DNA of 9,394 bases, taken from positions 1 through 9,394 of the forward strand of contig JAKUNX010000069.1 in assembly GCA_022451835.1 (NCBI GenBank). Direction: 5' to 3'. The notes beneath the pieces are model-generated. The model searched no databases, was not told the DNA's origin, and saw only the letters and a list, made by a program, of their open reading frames with translations. Positions 1 through 5,638 of this stretch are shown here, one piece after another (within the stretch, counting starts at the first letter, position 1; each line of letters begins with the position of its first letter). A program made the position numbers and the translations under genes. Origin of the DNA: Candidatus Poseidoniaceae archaeon. GTDB taxonomy: Archaea > Thermoplasmatota > Poseidoniia > Poseidoniales > Poseidoniaceae.

Positions 1-699
1 ACATTCTCGCTCACCAAGATGGATGGTTCGACCATGTTTATCTGCAAACACCTGAATCTCTACATGCTTAGAGCCCGTTAGTAGCCTCTCAACATATACT
101 CTTCCATCACCAAACGCCGCTATAGCTTCTCTGCGAGCACCTTTGATTGCATCTTCAAGGTTGGCTGGCTCCTCAACTTTTCTCATCCCCTTGCCACCAC
201 CACCTGATGATGCTTTGAGTAGTAATGGATAGCCAACTCTGTGACTGGCTTCAACTATATCAGAAATCATGGTAGTCTCATCTTCAGATTCGATTTCTTC
301 ACCTGGTATGACCGGTACTCCAGCCGCTTTCATAGTCATTCTTGCAGTCATTTTATCACCCATCATCTCGATTGCTCTAGGCGATGGCCCAATCCAATTA
401 ATTCCTGCATTGATTACTGCTTCTGCAAAATCTGCACGTTCTGATAAGAATCCAAAACCTGGGTGTATAGCATCAGCGCCATGTGATGCAGCTATCGCAA
501 GGATTTGCTCTTGGTTGAGATATGTTTCAGCTATTGTTTCTCCTTCAAGTGGAATTGCAACTGTCGCTAATTCAGTGAACATAGAGCCTGCATCATTGTC
601 TGCATAGATTGCAATTGACTCTAATCCAGCCTCGGTACAGGCTCTAAGAATCCTACAGGCTATCTCACCACGATTGGCAACTAGCACTGTGTTTATCAT
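1..699 (-). CDS. liuD: Acyl-CoA carboxylase alpha subunit, biotin carboxylase domain (probable methylcrotonyl-CoA carboxylase alpha), C-terminus cut by window edge
   Basis: This is the ATP-dependent biotin carboxylase part of an acyl-CoA carboxylase, which carboxylates biotin on a carrier domain with bicarbonate. The visible 233 residues start MINTVLVANRGEIACRI, the classic N-terminus of the family. They show HPGFGFLSER at 79-88, GDK with K116 (the E. coli AccC K116 position), the ATP-grasp lysine K162 followed by the glycine loop SSGGGGKG (164-171), and KHVEIQV at 211-217. The fragment ends at GEREC, just before the usual SIQRR segment. The rest of the ATP-grasp domain and any biotinyl carrier domain lie outside. 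The ATG at 699 follows the liuC stop by 11 bases and has a GGTGAT ribosome site. The family is certain. Substrate specificity for methylcrotonyl-CoA is inferred from the adjacent liuB and liuC; the N-terminal half cannot separate it from acetyl- or propionyl-CoA carboxylase subunits. Confidence 0.93.
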   Translation of the reverse strand, partial: MINTVLVANRGEIACRILRACTEAGLESIAIYADNDAGSMFTELATVAIPLEGETIAETYLNQEQILAIAASHGADAIHPGFGFLSERADFAEAVINAGINWIGPSPRAIEMMGDKMTARMTMKAAGVPVIPGEEIESEDETTMISDIVEASHRVGYPLLLKASSGGGGKGMRKVEEPANLEDAIKGARREAIAAFGDGRVYVERLLTGSKHVEIQVFADKHGRTIHLGEREC

Positions 700-702
700 T
701 AA

Positions 703-708
703 ATCACC
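703..708 (-). promoter_or_regulatory. Ribosome binding site of the biotin carboxylase gene
   Basis: GGTGAT on the minus strand lies 3 bases before the ATG at 699. It matches the distal half of the archaeal GGAGGTGAT consensus and supports that start. It sits in the 11-base gap after the liuC stop, so the two genes are probably translated from one message. Confidence 0.5.
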
Positions 709-710
709 AT

Positions 711-1565
711 TCAAGATTTCCAGTTAGCGTCACGCTTTTCTAAAAATGAAGAAAGCCCTTCCTGTCCTTCTTTTGAACCACGCATTCTGCTGGTAAAGTC
801 CAATGTGTATTCACGTAATTCTTCATCTGTACCAGTCCATCTATCAAAGTCTAATGTCAACTCTTTTGCCAAAGTAACTGCACAAGGCCCCGTTGTCATA
901 ACTTCAGATACAAGTTTGTCAACTGCTTCATCCATAGCCTCTTTTGATTCTACAACTTGTTCAATGAAACCAGTTCGCAATGCTTCCTCAGCATCGATTC
1001 TACTGGCTTGCATGGCCAATCTTCGGAAACAAGCAGAGCCTAAACGACGGTAAACGTAAGGACCAATCACTGCTGGAAGAATACCTAATTTGCCTTCCGA
1101 AAGTGCTATTTTTACATTTTCTGAAGCGATTACATGATCGAGGCAGGCTATCAATCCAGCTCCACCGCCAAGTGCAACTCCGGTTATTGAGCCAATAGTA
1201 AAACATGGATGAGACCATAGGCCGTTGAATAGTCTATCTAACCTCTCGGAATCTCTTCGGTTTTCCTCTGGAGTATTGGCTCCTGCATCTCGCATCATGT
1301 TAATGTCGGCTCCAGCGCAAAAATGCTTACCAGAGCCACTCAAAACAATCACACGTAGGTAAGGGGAGCCGGATTCATCAGTTAATTCACCAGTTTTTCC
1401 TACGCTTCGCAATGCAGTCCATTCAAACAATTCACATAACTCAGTAATCATTTGTACATTCATTGCGTTGTATTTGTCTGCTCGATTCAATGTGATATAG
1501 CAAATTGGTCCATCGATTGATACAGATACCAGTTCTGTGCTAGGTAAAGATTCCATTTTTTCCAT
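711..1565 (-). CDS. liuC: Crotonase-family enoyl-CoA hydratase, probable methylglutaconyl-CoA hydratase (LiuC-type)
   Basis: This 284-residue crotonase probably hydrates 3-methylglutaconyl-CoA to HMG-CoA in leucine breakdown. Family motifs are RADKYNAMN (28-36), the first oxyanion-hole segment HFCAGADI (81-88), the second one GVALGGGAGL (129-138), and SEGKLGILPAVIGPYVYRRLG (156-176). The C-terminal signature SKEGQEGLSSFLEKR runs from 264 to 278. The PAVIGPYV stretch resembles the PAVISPYV of bacterial LiuC-type hydratases more than the PGAGG of ordinary enoyl-CoA hydratase. The glutamate equivalent to rat E164 is kept (E157), but the E144 position is glycine (G137). A loop at about 55-70 is longer than usual. 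The ATG at 1565 is preceded 8 bases upstream by GGAG. The gene sits between the two carboxylase subunits, as in the liu operon. The fold is certain; the exact substrate is inferred from context and motif resemblance. Confidence 0.9.
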   Translation of the reverse strand: MEKMESLPSTELVSVSIDGPICYITLNRADKYNAMNVQMITELCELFEWTALRSVGKTGELTDESGSPYLRVIVLSGSGKHFCAGADINMMRDAGANTPEENRRDSERLDRLFNGLWSHPCFTIGSITGVALGGGAGLIACLDHVIASENVKIALSEGKLGILPAVIGPYVYRRLGSACFRRLAMQASRIDAEEALRTGFIEQVVESKEAMDEAVDKLVSEVMTTGPCAVTLAKELTLDFDRWTGTDEELREYTLDFTSRMRGSKEGQEGLSSFLEKRDANWKS

Positions 1566-1573
1566 AAATAAAA

Positions 1574-1577
1574 CTCC
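1574..1577 (-). promoter_or_regulatory. Ribosome binding site of liuC
   Basis: GGAG on the minus strand lies 8 bases before the ATG at 1565. Its first G is also the last base of the 26-bp palindrome just upstream, so a protein or RNA structure at the palindrome could affect ribosome access. Confidence 0.5.
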
Positions 1578-1602
1578 AATTGTAAATTTAAATTTTCAAT
1601 TG
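1577..1602. repeat. 26-bp near-perfect palindrome between liuB and liuC
   Basis: The 42-base gap between the liuB stop and the liuC start is mostly one inverted repeat. CAATTG stands at both ends (1577-1582 and 1597-1602) around the 12-base palindrome AAATTTAAATTT (1584-1595). Only the 1583/1596 pair (T opposite T) breaks the symmetry. It could be an operator for a dimeric regulator, a promoter element, or an AT-rich accident. It is not followed by a T tract on the minus strand that would suggest a terminator. Confidence 0.7.
1585..1592 (-). promoter_or_regulatory. Possible TATA box for liuC
   Basis: On the minus strand the palindrome core reads TTTAAATT, close to the archaeal TATA consensus. 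Its centre lies about 24 bases upstream of the liuC ATG, which would place a transcription start at or next to the start codon (a leaderless message). The GGAG at 1574-1577 argues for ordinary operon translation instead, so this is tentative. Confidence 0.3.
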
Positions 1603-1607
1603 AGAAA

Positions 1608-3218
1608 TCACATCCTAAATACGCCAAATCTGTCATCTGGCAATGGTGCATTTCTCGCTGCGGCTAAACACAACCCAAGTACATCACGGGTATCTCTTGG
1701 ATCAATTATTCCATCATCCCACAATCTTGCAGTAGAATAGTAAGGGCTACCTTCTGTCTCATACTTGTCAAGTATCGGTTGTCTGAATTGTTCCAATTCG
1801 TCACCTTGCATTGGTGGAAGGCCTTCTCTAGCACGCTGATCTTGCTTAACAGTAGTTAGAACATCTGCTGCTTGAGGCCCACCCATGACAGAAATCCGGC
1901 TATTTGGCCACATGAACAAGAACCGAGGATCGTATGCTCTACCGCACATTCCGTAATTTCCAGCACCATGTGAACCACCAATAATTACAGTGAACTTTGG
2001 CACATTGACGCATGACACTGCAGTAACTAACTTAGCGCCATCTTTGGCAATACCTCCGGCCTCGTATGCTTTACCAACCATAAACCCAGTAATATTTTGT
2101 AAAAATACCAAAGGAATACCGCGCTGGCCACACAATTCTACGAAATGAGCGCCCTTCATTGATGATTCAGAAAACAAAATACCATTGTTGGCAACAATGC
2201 CAACCTTATGGCCATGGATGTGAGCAAAACCACAAATTAGCGTAGTGCCATATCTTGCTTTGAATTCATGAAATCTTGAACCATCAACAATTCTAGCAAT
2301 AATTTCCTTGATATCAACAGGAGTACGATTGTCTACAGGGATTAAACCAAGCAAGTCTTCAACATCATGAGTAGGTTCTTCTGGTATTTCCCCTGCTGCA
2401 GGAGCTAATTCTCTTGGACCAAGATTCTCAACTATATTCCGCACCAACCTAAGTGCTTCTGCTTCATCCTCTGCAAAGTGATCTGCAACTCCTGATTGGG
2501 CAGTGTGTACATCCGCCCCCCCTAATTCTTCAGCAGTAACTACCTCTCCTGTTGCTGCTTTGACAAGAGGAGGGCCAGCAAGAAATATTGTGCCATTGCC
2601 TTTGACAATGATTGATTCATCCGACATGGCGGGAACATAAGCGCCTCCCGCAGTACATGAACCCATTACAGCAGCGATTTGAGCGATTCCATCTCCTGAC
2701 ATTCTTGCTTGATTTCTAAAAATTCTTCCAAAATGCGTTATGTCAGGAAATACTTCATCCTGCATTGGTAAGAATGCTCCGCCTGAATCGACCAAGTAGA
2801 TACATGGCAGATGGTTTTCATGAGCAACTGTTTGAGCTCGAATATGCTTCTTTACCGTCATTGGATAATATGAGCCACCTTTGACTGTTGCATCATTGGC
2901 GACAAATAGACACTCTCTTCCATGCACCATCCCAACACCCGTAACTATTCCAGCACTGTGTGCTCTGCCGTCATACAAGCCAAAAGCGGCAAGAGGTGAG
3001 AGTTCGAGAAAGGCAGTTCCTGGGTCGATAATGCGTTCTATTCTCTCTCTTGGAAGCAATTTACCTCGACCACGATGCCTACTAACATATTTCTCTCCAC
3101 CTCCATTTGATGCTACATCCAAACGTTCTCGGAGAGTTGATATTAACGAAGCATTGTGCTCCTTTCGCATTTGATACTCTGAATCTGCTCGATTTACCCG
3201 TGTTGGCAATCTATCCAT
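1608..3218 (-). CDS. liuB: Methylcrotonyl-CoA carboxylase beta subunit (carboxyltransferase)
   Basis: This carboxyltransferase subunit moves CO2 from carboxybiotin to 3-methylcrotonyl-CoA, giving 3-methylglutaconyl-CoA. From the ATG at 3218 it has 536 residues, about the size of bacterial LiuB. Motifs typical of the methylcrotonyl type run in order: RGKLLPRERI (51-60), FVANDATVKGGSYYPMTVKK (105-124), PCIYLVDSGGAFLP (138-151), HFGRIF (162-167), VMGSCTAGGAYVPAMSDE (184-201), GTIFLAGPPLVKAATGE (209-225), LGGADVH (232-238), LQNITGFMVG (373-382), GAGNYGMCGRAYDPRF (418-433) and the C-terminal FGVFRM. These match MCC beta rather than propionyl-CoA carboxylase. The 3218 start is preferred over TTG 3284, ATG 3281 and ATG 3230 because it alone has a good Shine-Dalgarno (GAGG, 6-base spacer) and gives the family length. 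It follows the DUF63 gene by 55 bases. Confidence 0.95.
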   Translation of the reverse strand: MDRLPTRVNRADSEYQMRKEHNASLISTLRERLDVASNGGGEKYVSRHRGRGKLLPRERIERIIDPGTAFLELSPLAAFGLYDGRAHSAGIVTGVGMVHGRECLFVANDATVKGGSYYPMTVKKHIRAQTVAHENHLPCIYLVDSGGAFLPMQDEVFPDITHFGRIFRNQARMSGDGIAQIAAVMGSCTAGGAYVPAMSDESIIVKGNGTIFLAGPPLVKAATGEVVTAEELGGADVHTAQSGVADHFAEDEAEALRLVRNIVENLGPRELAPAAGEIPEEPTHDVEDLLGLIPVDNRTPVDIKEIIARIVDGSRFHEFKARYGTTLICGFAHIHGHKVGIVANNGILFSESSMKGAHFVELCGQRGIPLVFLQNITGFMVGKAYEAGGIAKDGAKLVTAVSCVNVPKFTVIIGGSHGAGNYGMCGRAYDPRFLFMWPNSRISVMGGPQAADVLTTVKQDQRAREGLPPMQGDELEQFRQPILDKYETEGSPYYSTARLWDDGIIDPRDTRDVLGLCLAAARNAPLPDDRFGVFRM

Positions 3219-3222
3219 AGTA

Positions 3223-3228
3223 CCCCTC
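3223..3228 (-). promoter_or_regulatory. Ribosome binding site that decides the liuB start
   Basis: GAGGGG on the minus strand, with its GAGG core 6 bases before the ATG at 3218, is the only convincing Shine-Dalgarno near the candidate liuB starts. The upstream ATGs at 3281 and 3230 and the TTG at 3284 lack one. Confidence 0.55.
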
Positions 3229-3273
3229 ATAACAGGGCAAGAGGACTCGACATTTAACGATTCAAGTAGGGTG

Positions 3274-4680
3274 TCACACATCAAGGGTCAGTCTGCCAAT
3301 ATCTCTCAAACCAGGTGCCAATCCTACAATTAGTACAGCGAGAACGATTAGCATCCGCATATGAATTTGGCGTCTTTCGACTCGCATCTCAACAAATAAC
3401 CAAACAATAGCCGCGACTAAACAGGCTTTGACGACAGCAAATAGCCATGCGCCAGGAGGATTAGCGGAATCCATCAATGGTTCAATACCCATAGAATCGG
3501 CGATTCCTATACCAAACTGTATCACTGCATCGCTAACAGGATGTTTCTCACCATAACCGAATAGATCGACCCCTACCATTGTTGCAACACCATCACATAA
3601 TTGACCAAATACCATTGCTAAGACCATTGGGTTAGCCAATAATGCCTTACGAGATAATTGCTCAACAGGATGTTTTGCCACCTTGTCGCCGGCTTCTTCC
3701 CATGATTTTAGAGTGATATCATTTGGCAGAATTCCCGGCTCATAGTCTGTCATTTTCATGTGTCTTGCATCATCTTTGCCGTAGCGGTAGAGGTAGTAGC
3801 AAACTAGAGCTGGAATGCCTAAAACAATCAATGCAGGCCACAAAGGTTGTGAATCAACAACTCGACCACTTTCTTGTTGCCAAGGTGAAGCAATGAATTG
3901 GAACCAATGAAATACACCCATTACAGAAGTTGCACTTCCAAAAGCAATCAAACCTCTGGTTAAGGCAGGCCAATCAGCGGTACGAATTAGAATCCAAAAC
4001 AAACAATACAATGCGATTGGGAAACTCAAAATCACCCAAAACATTTCCATATCTGGATGAGAAGAATAACTTGGCTGATACAATAAACTCCAGTGTAAAA
4101 ACAGCAGTAATCCCAGAACAATAAATAGTACTGTGCGACTCTTTTCTCGATCATCATCTTCGGCTGAATCGTCCCATTTACTAGCCAATTGATGTGAGAT
4201 AAATGCGGTAAATACAAGCCAAAGTGCAAGGTGAATGTGAATAATTGGAGAAATTAACAACCAATCTAAATCAGAATTGAAAAAATCTGCATCTTCCAAC
4301 ACCCTTAACACTGGAGCAAGTACTACCCATGAGATTAATGCAAACATCATTCTATCATCAACAGGTAAGTCCATTTTCCTAAATATTGCCTGCAAAATAA
4401 CTACACACATCAATACAGTTGTAGCATATAATGCCGTGTTTTCAGGAGAATATCCAGCATCACCAGCCGTTCCAGCGTCTTTGACAATTGGGTCCCAAAC
4501 TATTGGTTTCAAACCGTCAGTCCAAAAGAAATCATTAGCAAAAATTAACCCGAATGATACGATGGTAAAAACTGCTACAGCAATCCATATTGCTACTTTT
4601 TCCAAAGGTGAAAATATACTTGGATGAAGAGATTTCTCATCATCTTCAAACAGTGCCTCAATTTCTGCTGCGGTCACCAT
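3274..4680 (-). CDS. DUF63-family archaeal multi-pass membrane protein of unknown function
   Basis: This 468-residue integral membrane protein resembles the archaeal DUF63 family, whose function is unknown to me. The family-like parts are YSPENTALYATTVL (77-90), DDRMMFALISWVVLAPVLRVLEDADFF (108-134) with the RVLEDA signature, and MVFGQLCDGVATMVGVDLFGYGEKHPVSD (356-384), where polar D363, D372, E378 and H380 are embedded near membrane segments. By eye, hydrophobic helices lie near 28-48, 84-100, 112-126, 143-162, 184-200, 212-232, 244-263, 281-298, 350-370, 410-430 and 441-456. A soluble acidic N-terminus (1-27) and a charged loop (168-182) look cytoplasmic. It is longer than the DUF63 proteins I recall, with additional helices at about 184-300. 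No Shine-Dalgarno precedes the ATG at 4680. It sits 55 bases after the FKBP gene and 55 before liuB. The family call is motif recognition only. Confidence 0.82.
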   Translation of the reverse strand: MVTAAEIEALFEDDEKSLHPSIFSPLEKVAIWIAVAVFTIVSFGLIFANDFFWTDGLKPIVWDPIVKDAGTAGDAGYSPENTALYATTVLMCVVILQAIFRKMDLPVDDRMMFALISWVVLAPVLRVLEDADFFNSDLDWLLISPIIHIHLALWLVFTAFISHQLASKWDDSAEDDDREKSRTVLFIVLGLLLFLHWSLLYQPSYSSHPDMEMFWVILSFPIALYCLFWILIRTADWPALTRGLIAFGSATSVMGVFHWFQFIASPWQQESGRVVDSQPLWPALIVLGIPALVCYYLYRYGKDDARHMKMTDYEPGILPNDITLKSWEEAGDKVAKHPVEQLSRKALLANPMVLAMVFGQLCDGVATMVGVDLFGYGEKHPVSDAVIQFGIGIADSMGIEPLMDSANPPGAWLFAVVKACLVAAIVWLFVEMRVERRQIHMRMLIVLAVLIVGLAPGLRDIGRLTLDV

Positions 4681-4735
4681 ATTGAAACACTACAACCGAT
4701 AATTGATGAATATTAGGTTAGAATAAGGTATCAAA

Positions 4736-5569
4736 TTACTCTTCTTCGCCGTCTTGTAATCTTGCGATTAAATCGGCTTTCTTGCCGCTGACAGGTAGAC
4801 CCTTGGCCTTCAAACGCTCTTTCAAGTCACTGACTGAAAGTTTAGATAGGTCTTCTCCATCATCTCCTTCGTCATCATCTTGGTCAGGAATGACTCTTGG
4901 TTCGTGGACTTCAACAAAAGAAACCTTACCACATTCGACAGCGTCTCTAATCATAGTAACCAAGCGGAACTTTAGCATTGCAGCATTAGTATCAAACAGC
5001 ATTGCTTGTGGCAAAACTATCGATAAGTCATCACCTTTGAAAGATACTTCAAAGCCAGAATGTCCTGAATTTGATTCTAACAATCCAAGAACCTTGTCTT
5101 CCTTACCCTTAACTTCCTTGATTACAGTGAATACATACTTCAGAGTCTTACCGGCCATTGGGTGATTGTAATCGATTCTAGCTCGGCCAGCTGCCAAATA
5201 AGACAAATATCCTTGTCTACCATTGATGCTTACTGGTGCACCGAGATACAATGAATTAGGATCTTGAACTGCTCTACGCAACTTGTCAATACTAATTGTT
5301 TCAACTAGAGAAGGATCTTTTTCCCCATAAGCATCAACTGGCGCTATTTCAACTTCAACTTCTTTGCCAACCTTAGCCTCTTTTAATGCAGACTCGAAAC
5401 CAGCGATAAGGTTACCATTTCCAACTACGCATACCATTGGAGAATAGCTTCTACCTTCTTGATGCATTTCATGCTCTTTGGCAATTTCCTCTCTTGTAGT
5501 TTCAATCAAGTCACCAGTTTCTCCGCTGAATAAGTCGTAATCGACATGAATTATTGCTCCATCTTCCAT
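4736..5569 (-). CDS. FKBP-type peptidyl-prolyl isomerase (SlyD-like/archaeal long form) with C-terminal SAP domain
   Basis: This 277-residue protein catalyses cis-trans isomerisation of prolyl bonds and probably acts as a cytoplasmic folding helper; no signal peptide or membrane helix is seen. The split FKBP domain covers about 4-85 (GNLIAGFESAL, 52-62; DAYGEKDP, 79-86) and is resumed by the strand KTLKYVFTVIKEV (141-153). An insert-in-flap chaperone domain lies at about 87-138, with the conserved DYNHPMAGKTL (133-143) closing it. A second alpha/beta region (about 158-222) matches the extra C-terminal part of long archaeal FKBPs such as those of methanogens. A very acidic linker (229-240, DQDDDEGDDGED) leads to a SAP motif (241-272, LSVSDLKERLKAKGLPVSGKKADLIARL pattern), a small helix-extended-helix module that usually binds nucleic acid. 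The start at 5569 has a strong GGAGGA site. The SAP fusion is the odd part. Confidence 0.93.
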   Translation of the reverse strand: MEDGAIIHVDYDLFSGETGDLIETTREEIAKEHEMHQEGRSYSPMVCVVGNGNLIAGFESALKEAKVGKEVEVEIAPVDAYGEKDPSLVETISIDKLRRAVQDPNSLYLGAPVSINGRQGYLSYLAAGRARIDYNHPMAGKTLKYVFTVIKEVKGKEDKVLGLLESNSGHSGFEVSFKGDDLSIVLPQAMLFDTNAAMLKFRLVTMIRDAVECGKVSFVEVHEPRVIPDQDDDEGDDGEDLSKLSVSDLKERLKAKGLPVSGKKADLIARLQDGEEE

Positions 5570-5575
5570 GATATA

Positions 5576-5581
5576 TCCTCC
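5576..5581 (-). promoter_or_regulatory. Strong ribosome binding site of the FKBP gene
   Basis: AAAGGAGGATATATC immediately precedes the ATG at 5569 on the minus strand. The GGAGGA core with a 6-base spacer is the best Shine-Dalgarno in the window and fixes the FKBP start. A second purine block, GGGGAGGT (5604-5611), lies further upstream. Confidence 0.75.
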
Positions 5582-5614
5582 TTTAGGGACATTCGCCCGA
5601 CTGACCTCCCCTTC

Positions 5615-5620
5615 ATAATA
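5615..5620 (-). promoter_or_regulatory. Possible TATA-like element upstream of the FKBP gene
   Basis: TATTAT on the minus strand, within GAGATATTATGAAG, lies about 24 bases upstream of position 5593. A start of transcription there would give a leader of roughly 24 bases containing the strong ribosome site. Its position just after the ccmF oligo-T tract fits a separate promoter for FKBP and the genes after it, but the match to the archaeal consensus is weak. Confidence 0.3.
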
Positions 5621-5628
5621 TCTCGGTT

Positions 5629-5636
5629 AAAAAAAA
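5629..5636 (-). terminator. Oligo-T tract after ccmF, candidate archaeal terminator
   Basis: Eight consecutive T residues on the minus strand start two bases after the ccmF TAA stop. Archaeal RNA polymerase can terminate at T runs without a hairpin, and no stem-loop is visible before it. It may end or attenuate the ccmF transcript before the FKBP gene. Confidence 0.45.
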
Positions 5637-5638
5637 CA

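Noticed and set aside
269..607. Plus-strand open frame of 112 codons
   Set aside because: It lies wholly antisense to the biotin carboxylase gene, whose frame matches a known family throughout. The plus-strand peptide shows no recognisable motif.
4277..5165. Plus-strand open frames of 116 and 127 codons at 4277-4627 and 4782-5165
   Set aside because: They are antisense shadows of the DUF63 and FKBP genes, Ser/Thr/Pro-rich in composition and without family motifs or ribosome sites.
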